DNA from: Parabacteroides sp.
Lineage (GTDB): Bacteria > Bacteroidota > Bacteroidia > Bacteroidales > Tannerellaceae
Length of the DNA: 39,723 nucleotides
Assembly: GCA_017937385.1 (NCBI GenBank)
Contig: JAGBDR010000030.1
Coordinates: forward strand, 1 to 39,723
Direction of reading: 5' to 3'
Numbering within the stretch: the first letter of the stretch is position 1; every line of letters begins with the position of its first letter. Position numbers and translations under genes: made by a program. Below are positions 17,898 through 28,200 of the stretch, piece by piece. The notes under the pieces are model-generated. The model was not told where the DNA came from. It made no database searches and saw only the letters and a program-made list of their open reading frames with translations.

Positions 17898-18458
17898 TTG
17901 GAAGAGAATCGGGACAATATCATACAATGGGTTTGTGAAATGGCCTTGTCAGACTCACAAACGGCTCTTAAATCGCTTTACATGGCCTACTTCGGACCGT
18001 TAATGCGATTTACGGGGATGTATGTCTCGTCGCCGGCAGAAGCCGAAGAGATCGTCTCCGACACCTTCTTAGCCATCTGGAACAACCGCAAGCAACTGCC
18101 CGGCATCTCCAATTTCGATTCCTACATCTATATGATCGCCCGCCACAAGGCGATCAGCTACTACCGCAAACAACACCTGGACCAAGTATCGCTGGACGAA
18201 ATCTCCGTCGATCTCTTCACCTCGACCGAAACGACTCCCGAAGAAGAGCTCATCAGCCAGGAAGAGATCCGCCGCCTGAACCAGGCGATCGACTCGCTGC
18301 CGGCCAAATGCAAGATGGCCTTCAAACTCGTCCGCGAAGACAAACTCAAATATAAGGAAGTGGCTACCATCCTCAACATCTCCGTCAAGACCTTGGAAGC
18401 CCATCTGGCAAATGCCGTCCGCAAACTGCGGGAAGCGCTCGCCGACGACTGCCGCTGA
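17898..18458 (+). CDS. ECF-type RNA polymerase sigma factor
   Basis: 186 residues from a TTG start. The next in-frame ATG is 17940, which would leave 172 residues and still keep both sigma domains. Region 2 spans about 20-90 (LYMAYFGPLMRFTGMYVSSPAEAEEIVSDTFLAIW and YIYMIARHKAISYYRK). Region 4 spans about 125-178 (LPAKCKMAFKLVREDKLKYKEVATILNISVKTLEAHLANAVRKLR). A FecR anti-sigma gene and a SusC with an STN domain follow, so this is the regulator of a trans-envelope signalling system. The pair of identical motifs at 17834 and 18574 suggests it activates its own gene and fecR. Confidence 0.92.
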   Translation: MEENRDNIIQWVCEMALSDSQTALKSLYMAYFGPLMRFTGMYVSSPAEAEEIVSDTFLAIWNNRKQLPGISNFDSYIYMIARHKAISYYRKQHLDQVSLDEISVDLFTSTETTPEEELISQEEIRRLNQAIDSLPAKCKMAFKLVREDKLKYKEVATILNISVKTLEAHLANAVRKLREALADDCR

Positions 18459-18487
18459 CGGGGAAACGCCTCGGCAGGGAAAAACAA

Positions 18488-18547
18488 TTCCATGCCGATG
18501 GAATTCCAGTTCCATGCCTATGGAAATCCGGTTCCATGCCTATGGAA
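18488..18547 (+). repeat. Tandem palindromic array, 22-bp period, between sigma and fecR
   Basis: Three units each contain TTCCATGCCTATGGAA (first unit GCCG in the centre) at 18488, 18510 and 18532, exactly 22 bp apart. Each can form a 6-bp stem with a 4-nt loop. The last is followed by a run of eight T, so it could end the sigma transcript. The array lies just 26 bp before the fecR promoter motif. Confidence 0.85.
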
Positions 18548-18573
18548 ATTTTTTTCCATCTTTTCCGCCTTCC

Positions 18574-18612
18574 GACTAAGGGATTTCCCGTTCCCCTGCG
18601 ACTTTACTTATA
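18574..18612 (+). promoter_or_regulatory. Putative ECF-sigma promoter of fecR
   Basis: GACTAAGGG (18574-18582) and GCGACTTTA starting at 18598 repeat the motif found before the sigma gene, with the same 24-bp spacing and a shared TTATA further on. It suggests that fecR-susC-susD are transcribed from their own sigma-dependent promoter. Confidence 0.65.
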
Positions 18613-18624
18613 GAAACACATAGC

Positions 18625-19617
18625 ATGGAAAACAAAATAAACCATATTATCACACGGGTCCTGAGCGGAGAAAGTTCTTCGGACGACATCCTTTCGTTAA
18701 GCGAATGGCTGAACGAAAGCGACAAGAACCGGGATGAATTCCGGCGGCTCAAGAACTACTGGGATGCGGATGTCGCTTTCAAGCACTCCGTCGCCCCCGC
18801 CTTCTCGGCCGACAAGCTGCAACAAAAGATCAATGTACAAAGAAGGCAGGCCGACCGGCGGCAATTAGGGAGAAACGCCCTCCCGCTGATTGCCGCGGCC
18901 TGTTTGCTTTTCATTTTCTCAACCGCCTTTTTCCTTTATCAAACCCAGGATCGTACAACCGAATACTATACGTTGCTGACGAACGAACATACTTCCGACT
19001 TCACACTGGAAGACGGGACCGTCATCACCTTGAACAAGAACAGCCGCTTAAGCTATTCCGACCAATACGGGAAAGACAGCCGCAGCGTCAAATTAGAAGG
19101 TGAAGCCTATTTTGAAGTGGCAAAAGATCCAAACAAGCCCTTCCAAGTAGAGATGAACGGTGCTTCTATCACCGTATTGGGTACGCACTTCAACGTGAAA
19201 GCCGATACAGGCTCCGACGATATCACCGCCACCTTGGTGGAAGGCTCCATCCGGTTCGAAGGAGCGAAGCAACAGATCGTGATGACTCCGAACCAGCAAC
19301 TTACTTTCAGCCGGTCCACCAATAAAGTCAGCATCAAACAGGTAGATACCGATCTTTCCACTGCCTGGAAAGACGGGCTGCTCAAATACAAGTCCATCCC
19401 ATTCATCCAATTGATCGAAAACTTGGAAACGATCTACCAAGCGGACATCCGAATCGACGATAAAAGGCTGACCGATCCGTCCGTCACCGTCTCCGCGACA
19501 TTCGACGAAGGGCAAAGCCTCGAACAGATCCTGAACGTAATCTCCTACAGCCTGCCCGTACGATGGACAAACGACAAGGGAGTTTATCATATCCAGTATA
19601 CAACCCTAAAAAAGTAA
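18625..19617 (+). CDS. FecR-family anti-sigma factor
   Basis: 330 residues. The cytoplasmic N-terminus (1-84) should bind the sigma factor. One membrane helix lies at about 85-105 (ALPLIAAACLLFIFSTAFFLY). The periplasmic FecR domain (about 115-210) contains FTLEDGTVITLNKNSRLSY and LEGEAYFEVAKDPNKPFQV. A C-terminal DUF4974-type domain (about 255-325) has the SIPFIQLIENLETIYQADI pattern. It should relay the state of the SusC STN domain to the sigma factor. It has the usual length for Bacteroidetes FecR. It starts 22 bp after the second half of the ECF promoter motif and is followed by susC after 109 bp that show no clear promoter. Confidence 0.93.
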   Translation: MENKINHIITRVLSGESSSDDILSLSEWLNESDKNRDEFRRLKNYWDADVAFKHSVAPAFSADKLQQKINVQRRQADRRQLGRNALPLIAAACLLFIFSTAFFLYQTQDRTTEYYTLLTNEHTSDFTLEDGTVITLNKNSRLSYSDQYGKDSRSVKLEGEAYFEVAKDPNKPFQVEMNGASITVLGTHFNVKADTGSDDITATLVEGSIRFEGAKQQIVMTPNQQLTFSRSTNKVSIKQVDTDLSTAWKDGLLKYKSIPFIQLIENLETIYQADIRIDDKRLTDPSVTVSATFDEGQSLEQILNVISYSLPVRWTNDKGVYHIQYTTLKK

Positions 19618-19726
19618 TGCCTATGAACAAATCCTGATCCCCATGAAACAACACGGAGTCCACTTAAAAAGGGACACACCTGAAAATACAATCGAATTAC
19701 AAATCCATTAAATCAAATACACAAGC

Positions 19727-22700
19727 ATGAAAAATGTTTCGTATTACAGGCCTCTTTATCCAAAAAGCCTGAAGCAATTAGTAGCAATTACAAAAATTAC
19801 GGCGGCTTCGCTATTAACGGTTCTACCCTCCGCAATGCAAGCCGAGCCCACCTATTCGCAATCGGCCGTCATATCCATCAAAGCTGAACGGATACTCCTC
19901 ACCGACCTGTTTTCAAGGATCGAAAAACAGAGCGAATTTCTCTTCTTCTACGTAGACAAAGATGTCGCAAACATCAAAGTCAGCGTAAAAGCCAACAGCA
20001 ACCAGATCGACGAAATCCTGACACAAGCCTTGGCGGGAACAGGATTGACATACACCATCAACGACCGGAACATCAACATCATGCGAAAAACATACGCCCA
20101 ACAGCAACAGGTCAAGCCCATCACCGGAAAAGTGCTCGACAGCAACGGCGACCCGGTGATCGGTGCCAACGTGGTGGAAAAAGGGACGACTAACGGTTCC
20201 ATCACGGACATTGAAGGAGCCTTCAATGTCCACGTAGCACCCGGTGCTACGCTGTCGATTTCCTACATCGGGTACAAGCCGGTTGAGATGAAAGTCGGCT
20301 CATCAAACACATACACCATCACACTCGAAGAAGATACAGAAGCGCTGGACGAGGTAGTCGTGATCGGATACGGTACGGCGCGCAAAGTCGATTTAACCGG
20401 ATCGACCTCTTCGTTGGGAGGCGACAAACTCCGGATGAAGAGTACACCGCAGCTATCCAGCCAGTTGCAAGGACAGATGGCCGGCGTGCAGATCACACGT
20501 TCCAGCGGTGACCCGTCGGCCGGGGCAACGATCCGCGTACGAGGCGTCACAACCATGTCGACGAATGACCCGTTGGTGATCGTGGACGGAGTACCCGGCA
20601 CATTGGTAGACATCGCGCCCGAAGATGTAAAAGATATCCAAGTGTTGAAAGATGCCGCCTCGGCAGCTATCTACGGTTCCCGTGCGGCAGCCGGTGTCAT
20701 CTTGGTCACGACCAAACGCGCCAAAGACAAAGAGTTCCACCTTTCCTACAACGGAGAATACGGGATCGACGCTCCGACGGCGAAGCCCAAATTCGCCAAT
20801 GCCGTACAATGGATGAGCGGCCTCAACGAACTGGCGTTCAATGATGGGGCTTCATCGCCGAACTCGCTCTATACGGCCGATATGATCAACAACTATGCCC
20901 AACTACGTGCTGAAGATCCGGACCGGTATGCCGATACGGACTTCATGGACTTGGGTGTAAAAAGCAATACGCATCACCAGCGGCATTCGCTATCGCTCAG
21001 TGGCGGTACGGAAAAGCTGAAAACAAATTTCAGCCTGAACTATTACAACTCGGAAGCCTTGATCGACACCAAAAGTTTCGAGCGTTTCAACATCCGGACC
21101 AACAATGATTATACGATCAATAACTGGATTCATGCCAACGTAGACTTGAGTTTGCTCTATTCCGATTCAAACGATCCGCACCTCGTCATGTCAACCTTGA
21201 TGGAACGCGCTCCCATCTATAATGCGTTCTGGTCCGACGGCCGTTACGCCGACGGCAAGGATGGGGATAACCCGATTGCAGAACGGGACCTGAGCGGAAA
21301 GAAACGGAAACAGAACTATCGGGTAAACGGTAAGTTGCAATTAGACCTCACACCGGTGAAAGGCTTGACCCTGACTGCAATCGTCGCACCGCAATATGCG
21401 TTTTACAAAGAGAAAGATCATCAGAAAAGATATGAAGTCTACCGGATTTCCGGCGAACCGATTCCGCCACTGGGCTACGCTTCGACCAAACTCTTTGAAT
21501 CCCGCAATGACAATCATAGCCTGACCAAACAGTTCTATGCCAACTATAAGCTGCAACTGAAACGTCATGCCATCGGATTAATGGCCGGTTATGAAGACTA
21601 TTCATACAAATGGGAAAACGAAGGGGCTTCCCGTACCAACTTCAATCTGAATAATTTCCCCTACCTGAACTTAGGGCCGGAAGATTACCAGTACAACAGC
21701 GGTAGTGCCGGGCACAATGCCTACCGTTCCTTCTTCGGCCGTATCATGTATTCATGGGCAGACCGTTACATGTTGCAGGCCAATATCCGTTCCGACGGTT
21801 CGTCCCGCTTTGCCGAAGGACATCGCTGGGGAACATTCCCTTCTGTAAGTGCCGGCTGGATCCTTTCGGAAGAGCCGTGGTTCAATAAGAACGTAATCGA
21901 TCACTTGAAGCTGCGCGGTTCCATCGGGCAGTTAGGTAACGAACGCATCGGTTCGGAATTTCCTTACCAGGCGAAATTGAGTTTCGGGACTGGTTTCATT
22001 CCGAATGCCTCGACCGGTATGTCGGATGTCGTACAGACGGCCTACCAATTGAATTATGCGTTCAATGACATCACTTGGGAAACAACGACAACCTACGGGA
22101 TCGGAGCAGACATATCCTTGCTGCAAAACAAACTCCGTGCCTCGGCTGATTATTATTACAAAAAGACGACCGATATGTTGATGGAAGTCGGCTTCCCCTC
22201 CTATTTCGGCTACAATGCGCCACAGAACAACGCTGCCGACATGAACACAAGAGGTTGGGATCTGGAACTCTCCTGGAGCGACCAAATCAATGATTTCCGT
22301 TACGGCGTAAGTTTGAATCTGTCAGACTATCGTTCCAAAATGGGCTACATGGCAGACCGGCAGAAAATCGACAACAACAAGATTACCGAAGAGGGTTCTT
22401 ACTTTAATGAATGGTATGGATATAAAAGCCTGGGCATTATCCTGAACGATGCCGCCATGCTGGACGAGAACGGCAACAAAATCCCGGTCCTGACCAACAA
22501 TGACAAAGCCGGCAACATCCGTTATCAGGATATCGACGGCGACGGCAAGATCACCGCTTCCGCCGACCGTGTACGCTTGGGCAACTCCTTGCCTGAAATG
22601 CAATATGGTGGTTCTTTATGGGCAGAATGGAAAGGGCTGGATTTCAACCTGTCGTTCCAAGGGATCGGCCATCAACTGTCCTATTGGTCCTGGCCTGGTA

Positions 22701-23071
22701 CCCCCTACAATTACCAAGCCTATTCCTGCCCGTTGAATCTGATCGAAAGCCATTGGAGACCGGATGCCACGGATGCAGAAAACGCGAAAGCCAAATATCC
22801 GAAATTGACGACAAACAGTGCCAATATCTATGCAAACAGCGATTTCTATCTCTTCAACGGAGCCTATATGCGTATCAAAAACATCACATTGGGTTACACG
22901 CTTCCGACAGAGATCACCAAAAAGTTCTTTGTCAACAAACTGAGAGTCTATGTCAGTGCCAATGACCTGCCTGCCTTCTCGAAATATCCGGACGGATTCG
23001 ACCCGGAATGGAATCGCGGAGGTGACCTCATCTTGTCTTCTTATCTTTTTGGCCTAAATGTTTCATTTTAA
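19727..23071 (+). CDS. SusC/RagA-family TonB-dependent transporter with STN signalling domain
   Basis: 1114 residues, outer membrane. It imports oligomers captured by its SusD partner, using TonB energy. The signal peptide ends near SAMQA (39). An STN domain spans about 48-119; it is present only in SusC proteins that signal through FecR and an ECF sigma factor. A carboxypeptidase-regulatory-like domain follows at 131-202 (ITGKVLDSNGDPVIGANVVEKG). The TonB-box-like EVVVIGYGT is at 209-217, then the plug (SQLQGQMAGVQI, VRGVTTM, VILVTTKR). The C-terminal beta barrel ends in phenylalanine (LNVSF), as expected for outer-membrane insertion. susD starts 16 bp after its stop. The substrate cannot be told from sequence. 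Confidence 0.96.
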   Translation: MKNVSYYRPLYPKSLKQLVAITKITAASLLTVLPSAMQAEPTYSQSAVISIKAERILLTDLFSRIEKQSEFLFFYVDKDVANIKVSVKANSNQIDEILTQALAGTGLTYTINDRNINIMRKTYAQQQQVKPITGKVLDSNGDPVIGANVVEKGTTNGSITDIEGAFNVHVAPGATLSISYIGYKPVEMKVGSSNTYTITLEEDTEALDEVVVIGYGTARKVDLTGSTSSLGGDKLRMKSTPQLSSQLQGQMAGVQITRSSGDPSAGATIRVRGVTTMSTNDPLVIVDGVPGTLVDIAPEDVKDIQVLKDAASAAIYGSRAAAGVILVTTKRAKDKEFHLSYNGEYGIDAPTAKPKFANAVQWMSGLNELAFNDGASSPNSLYTADMINNYAQLRAEDPDRYADTDFMDLGVKSNTHHQRHSLSLSGGTEKLKTNFSLNYYNSEALIDTKSFERFNIRTNNDYTINNWIHANVDLSLLYSDSNDPHLVMSTLMERAPIYNAFWSDGRYADGKDGDNPIAERDLSGKKRKQNYRVNGKLQLDLTPVKGLTLTAIVAPQYAFYKEKDHQKRYEVYRISGEPIPPLGYASTKLFESRNDNHSLTKQFYANYKLQLKRHAIGLMAGYEDYSYKWENEGASRTNFNLNNFPYLNLGPEDYQYNSGSAGHNAYRSFFGRIMYSWADRYMLQANIRSDGSSRFAEGHRWGTFPSVSAGWILSEEPWFNKNVIDHLKLRGSIGQLGNERIGSEFPYQAKLSFGTGFIPNASTGMSDVVQTAYQLNYAFNDITWETTTTYGIGADISLLQNKLRASADYYYKKTTDMLMEVGFPSYFGYNAPQNNAADMNTRGWDLELSWSDQINDFRYGVSLNLSDYRSKMGYMADRQKIDNNKITEEGSYFNEWYGYKSLGIILNDAAMLDENGNKIPVLTNNDKAGNIRYQDIDGDGKITASADRVRLGNSLPEMQYGGSLWAEWKGLDFNLSFQGIGHQLSYWSWPGTPYNYQAYSCPLNLIESHWRPDATDAENAKAKYPKLTTNSANIYANSDFYLFNGAYMRIKNITLGYTLPTEITKKFFVNKLRVYVSANDLPAFSKYPDGFDPEWNRGGDLILSSYLFGLNVSF

Positions 23072-23087
23072 TTTAAAGAATCCTGTT

Positions 23088-24926
23088 ATGAACAATATAA
23101 GCAAATATCTACTAACCGGAGTTATGGCATTAACCGTAACCGCCTGTGCCGACCTGGACCTGAACCCGCTTTCGGAAGGTTCGAGCGAAAACTGGTATCA
23201 TGATGAGACCGAGATAGAAATGGCGCTCAACGACCTGTGGAGACCGGATTTCTTCCCGATCGACGGAATCGACTGGGACGATGACCTGCTGAACCGCAAC
23301 GGTTCCAACGAATTTACGTTGGGGACCATGACCTCCCAGTCTGGGACGGTTTCCGGCCGATGGACCGCCCTTTACAAAGGGATCGCCCGCGCGAGCAAAG
23401 TCGTCTATGCGTTGGACAACGGTACCGCCAACGGATTGAGTGAGAGCAAAATCAATCAATACAAAGGGGAAGCCTATTTCATGCTGGGGTTTGCCTACGG
23501 AGAATTGGCGACTTATTGGGGCGATTGCATCATCAACAAGAACATGACTTTGGATGAAGCCTACGTCGCTGTCCGTTCACCTAAAAAAGAGGTGTTGGCG
23601 TATGCCTACGAATGTCTGGATAAAGCGATCGAATATCTGCCTGCCACCCGTAACGGGCAGCAACGGCCGACACAAGGGGCGGCGATCGGCTTCAAGGTCC
23701 GTTTCGCCCTCTTCCACGAAGACTGGCAGACCGTTGTCCAAGCGGCCGAACAGTGTATGAACTCCGGTATCTACAAGTTGCATGACAATTATGCTGCACT
23801 TTTTACCGCCAACAGTTCGCCTGAATATATGTACTATTTCAAAGGTGACTTGACGCTGAAAAAAGGATATCATATCTTCTCGCATGTCAAAGATTATGTC
23901 ATCCGCAAGTTAGGCGGTTTTGCCAATCAAGGCCCATCATTGGAATTGCTCTGTTCCTATACCTGCACGGATGGTTTGCCCATCGACCAGTCACCGCTCT
24001 ATAACCCGAAAGATCCTTTCGCAAACCGGGACCCACGTCTTGCCATGACCATCCAACCGTTCAAGACCAAGTATTCGGCCGATTATGCAGAATATGAACA
24101 ATCGAAAAAAGACGGGACATTCCCTGAGAAATATCCGGACTATATCACGCTCGGATACGAATACAATCCCAGTCCGTATGCCAACACAGTCTATGAGGTT
24201 TCATCAGGCAACATGGTCCTTAACAACGATGCCAAGGCATCCAACCAGCACTCGGCCTACAACGGTTTGATGCTTCGCAAATTCATAAAAGAGGAATGGA
24301 AAGATTACAATAACAATGCAAATGCGGTCGATAACTGTTTCCCTTATTTGCGTTATGCTGAAATCCTGTTATCCTATATCGAAGCGAAGAACGAACTGGG
24401 ACAATGCACACAAGACGATCTGGACAAGACGATCAACCTCGTGCGCCAACGTGCCTATCAAGGGACCGGTATCGCCTATCCACGTGTGGAGATGGCTTCG
24501 CAGGCCGCATTACGCAAAATCATCCGCATGGAACGCCGTTCGGAATTTGCATTCGAGGGAATCCGCTACCGTGACCTGTTGCGTTGGCGCATTGCCGAGA
24601 AATCGCACAACAAATCCATGTATTACCTGGATCGCGCCTGGTCCGGTTCTGCCGGCTGGAACGGACAGACCGGAGCCGATTCCAATATCGAACTGCCGGA
24701 AGGATTCCTGAAACTGTTGAAGAACTGGGATGACGGCAACTACCCGATCGGTGGCATACCGGCAATCGATGAAAACGGACTGCCTGACCTCGCACCGATG
24801 GAAACAGCCGGTTATATCACGACATTCTACAAAATGTCCTTTGACCCGAAGAAAAACTATCTGTGGCCTATCCCGGCCAACGATATTCTGGTCAACGGCA
24901 ACCTGACACAGAACGACGGGTATTAA
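23088..24926 (+). CDS. SusD/RagB-family surface glycan-binding lipoprotein
   Basis: 612 residues from ATG 23088. An upstream in-frame ATG (23058) overlaps susC and would spoil the signal peptide. The signal peptide MNNISKYLLTGVMALTVTAC ends at lipobox Cys20, followed by ADLDLNP, as in SusD proteins, so it is probably exported to the cell surface. The SusD fold is supported by WYHDETEIEMALNDLWRP near the start, TPR-like helices (KINQYKGEAYFMLGFAYGELATYWGD) and the C-terminal YLRYAEILLSYIEAKNE and RMERRSEFAFEGIRYRDLLRW motifs. It caps the adjacent SusC and delivers substrate. The gene ends at the first unit of a 43-bp tandem array. Confidence 0.96.
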   Translation: MNNISKYLLTGVMALTVTACADLDLNPLSEGSSENWYHDETEIEMALNDLWRPDFFPIDGIDWDDDLLNRNGSNEFTLGTMTSQSGTVSGRWTALYKGIARASKVVYALDNGTANGLSESKINQYKGEAYFMLGFAYGELATYWGDCIINKNMTLDEAYVAVRSPKKEVLAYAYECLDKAIEYLPATRNGQQRPTQGAAIGFKVRFALFHEDWQTVVQAAEQCMNSGIYKLHDNYAALFTANSSPEYMYYFKGDLTLKKGYHIFSHVKDYVIRKLGGFANQGPSLELLCSYTCTDGLPIDQSPLYNPKDPFANRDPRLAMTIQPFKTKYSADYAEYEQSKKDGTFPEKYPDYITLGYEYNPSPYANTVYEVSSGNMVLNNDAKASNQHSAYNGLMLRKFIKEEWKDYNNNANAVDNCFPYLRYAEILLSYIEAKNELGQCTQDDLDKTINLVRQRAYQGTGIAYPRVEMASQAALRKIIRMERRSEFAFEGIRYRDLLRWRIAEKSHNKSMYYLDRAWSGSAGWNGQTGADSNIELPEGFLKLLKNWDDGNYPIGGIPAIDENGLPDLAPMETAGYITTFYKMSFDPKKNYLWPIPANDILVNGNLTQNDGY

Positions 24927-25180
24927 AAATGGCCGAACGGCCGGCCGTTCATCCGTTTCACACCCTGTAAAACGAGTAAACAGCCGGCTGTTTATCCATT
25001 TTATACCCTACAAAACGGACAAACGGCTGTACGTTCATCCATTTTATACCCTGTAAAACAGGTAAACGACCGGACGTTTATCCATTTTACACCCTGCAAA
25101 ACGGGCAAACAACCAGACGTTCATCCATTTTATACCCTGTAAAACGGGCAAACGGCTGGACGTTCATCCGTTTTACTGGG
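24926..25180 (+). repeat. Tandem array of six 43-bp palindromic units after susD
   Basis: Units start at 24926, 24969, 25012, 25055, 25098 and 25141, with an exact 43-bp period. Each reads AAAACGGRYAAACG-core-CGTTYATCCATTTTAYACCCTGT approximately. The centre is self-complementary: AACGGCCGGCCGTT in the first and AAACAGCCGGCTGTTT in the second are perfect palindromes. The cores vary while the arms are kept, so the structure seems selected. The array fills most of the 356-bp gap between susD and the flavoprotein gene. Confidence 0.9.
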
Positions 25181-25231
25181 ATAAAATCATTTTCAAACAG
25201 CCCGATTAGCAATATTCATCAAATCATTCCT

Positions 25232-25239
25232 TATCTTTA
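25232..25239 (+). promoter_or_regulatory. Weak -7-like box before the flavoprotein gene
   Basis: TATCTTTA differs from TATCTTTG at the last base and lies about 44 bp before the ATG at 25283. No TTTG -33 element is seen, so the gene may instead be read from the susCD transcript through the repeat array. Confidence 0.25.
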
Positions 25240-25282
25240 TGGTCTCCATAAAGAATACCGATATAAAAAGAGAACAAACACC

Positions 25283-28200
25283 ATGATTACACGACGTGAT
25301 TTTTTAAAAGTAACAGCGGCCGGAAGTGCATTGGCTTCTTTAGGCAGCGTGACGGAAGCAAAAGCAACGATAAAGTCGGCCGTTCCCGATGAAAAGTTCT
25401 GCCACGAAGGGGCGCGTAAGATTCCGGTGATTGCAGAAACAGACCTTGTGGTCGCAGGAGGTAGTTCGCGAGCCGTTGCCGCGGCGGTGGCGGCAGCGAA
25501 AGCCGGTAGCCGGGTGTATCTGGTCGGTTATATGCCCTATTTAGGGGAAGAGATATGTGGCTCGCATCTCTACGAACGGGAGGCAGAGGAGAAACCGCAG
25601 ACAGCACTTGCCCGCAAGCTCTTTCCGGGGAAAAACTTCCCGACTCCGCTCCATATAAAGAAAACGTTGGAAGACGAGCTGATCGACAACAACGTCCGGT
25701 TCCTTTACAGTAGCTATGTGACGAATGTACTGACAGACCCGTCCGGCCGACCTGCGGGCGTCGTGATCGCCAACCGTTCGGGTAGGCAGGCCATCCGTTG
25801 CAAAGCGATTATCGACGCGACTCATAATGCGTCTGTTGCAGGACTATTGGGAGCCGAACGCAAACCGTTTGCCGCCGGCACGCAGGATTTCTGTTATACC
25901 GTAGTTGGGAATACCCCGAAAGAGGCCCCCGAAATCATCCGGGCCGAAACGTTGTCCCAGCCCATCAAGGTGGGCGAAAAAAGCTATCCGGTCACCCGCT
26001 ATACATTCCGTCTGCCGCTCAAAGACGACTCGTATGCGTCGCTGGCAGAGGCCGAGCAGATCATCCGCAGCCGGACCTGGGATATAGAGCAGGTCGACAG
26101 TTCGGATTTGCTCTGGTACATCCCGAAACAGACGATCAACAGCGAGAAAGCCTATAACGGGAATCCGGTTTCCCTGCGCAAATTGCCGATAGAAGCGTTC
26201 AAACCGAAGCATGTCGCGAACTTGTGGGTACTCGGCCCTTGTGCCGAGATACCGAGAGAATTGGCTGCCAAAGTGATGCGGCCCGTTCCGGCCCTGTTCA
26301 TCGGAGAGATGATGGGCGAAACAGTTGCCAGACAAATAAAAGATATACCCGTACCGGCTCAGGCCACGGTCCGCCAGCCGAAAGTCAATGCTTCGAACTA
26401 TGGGCAAACAGGTGAATTACTCTCTCCGCTCCGTCCGTCTTTGCAAAAAGGGTTCGTAGACTCCCCCGCAGGTGCGCTTCCCGTTTTAGGAAGTTATGAC
26501 GTCGTGGTAATGGGAGGCGGGACAGCCGGGGCTTCAGCCGGCATATCGGCAGCCAAACAGGGAGCCAATACATTAGTGCTGGAATACCTGCACGGGCTTG
26601 GAGGCTTGAGTACGTTAGGAATGATCGGCGTCTACTGGGACGGCTTCCGGGGCGGATACACCGCTCATATAGACAAGAGCGTCCTGGCCATGGCACCCAA
26701 AGACCATCCGAGACAGCCCAAAAGGGAAGGACGTTTCCCGGCCGACTGGAAAATGGAATGGCACCGCAAAGAGCTGTTGCAGGCAGGAGGCAAACTCTGG
26801 TTCGGCGTGATGGGATGCGGGGCCTTGACAGAAGGGAACCAGGTAAAAGGAGTTGTCGTAGCAACCCCTTTCGGACGGGGTGTCATCCTCTCCAAAATCG
26901 TAATCGACAGTACCGGAAGTGCCGACATCGCCATTGCTGCCGGGGCTGCGTTCGATTACACGGGCAAAAAGACAATCGCCGTGCAAGGCGCGGGAACCGG
27001 CAAATGGGCGCCGGGCGATTATTACAACAATAACGACTGGCTGTTCGTCGACGACACGGATATCTGGGATGTCTCGCGTGCTTTCATCCAAGCCAAGACC
27101 AAGTTGCAGGGACAGTACGATTTGGTCAAAATTCCCCAGACACGCGAACGCCGGCGGGTGATCGGCGACTACATCATCTCGGTCTACGACGTGATCAACC
27201 ATCGCCGCTACCCGGATACGATTTCGTATCACAAAAGTTCGTTCGACACACACGGCATGATCATAGACCCGCTCTTCATCCTGAATCCGCCGGAAAAACG
27301 GCATACGATCTACGACGCGGATGTTCCGTTGCGCAGTCTGCTGCCCAAGGGGCTGGAAGGGATTCTGACAACCGGCTTAGGGGCCAGTGCGCACCGGGAT
27401 GCCATGCCGGTCATCCGGATGCAACCTTGTCTGCAAAACCAGGGATATGCAGTCGGTTATCTCTCTGCCTTGTGTGTCAAGGAGAACAAATCTCCCCGAA
27501 AGATAGACATCAAGAAGATACAGCGCCATTTAGTCGAAATCGGTAATCTGCCGGAACGGGTGCTGACGGACAAGGAGTTCAAGGGATTCAGCCAGTCCGA
27601 GATGAAGAAAGCACTCGCCAGCGTGACAGACAATTACAAAGGGCTCGAAAGATTGCTGACCGATCCCCAACGTTGCATCCAGCTTGTCGGGAAACAAATC
27701 GCCAAGACCACCCTGCCGGAAGAGAAAACGATTCTTGCCAGCATCCTCTGTATGTTAGGCCAAGGGGAAACGGCACCGATATTGGCAAAGGCCATCCGGC
27801 AATATAAGGATTGGGACGAGGGCTGGCACTATACCGGCATGGGACAGTTCGGCATGTGCCTCAGCCGTTTGGATGCCCTGATCACGGCATTAGGAAATGC
27901 TCGCGACACCTCCACCCTTCCCTCCATATTGGAAAAGGCAAAGAGGTTGGAACCGGAAGACTACCTTTCCCATTTCCGTGCCATCGCGATGGCCACCGAA
28001 GCGATTGGCAGCCGCGAAGCTGTTCCCGTATTGGCGGCCCTGCTGACGACACCGGGTGTACGAGGCCATTCGATCCATTCGTATGCCGAAGCGCGTAGCC
28101 GTGCAGTCCCCGACCTCAACGACACCTCCACCCGCAACCTCGCCTTGAAAGAGCTGCACTTAGCAAGAGCCCTCTATCTCTGCGGCGACCAGGACGGTAT

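Noticed and set aside
24926-25180. CRISPR array
   Set aside because: The 43-bp units are directly tandem with no unique spacers, are internally palindromic throughout, and no cas genes are near.
24926-25180. Origin or plasmid-type iterons
   Set aside because: No replication initiator gene is near, and the locus is clearly an operon interior.
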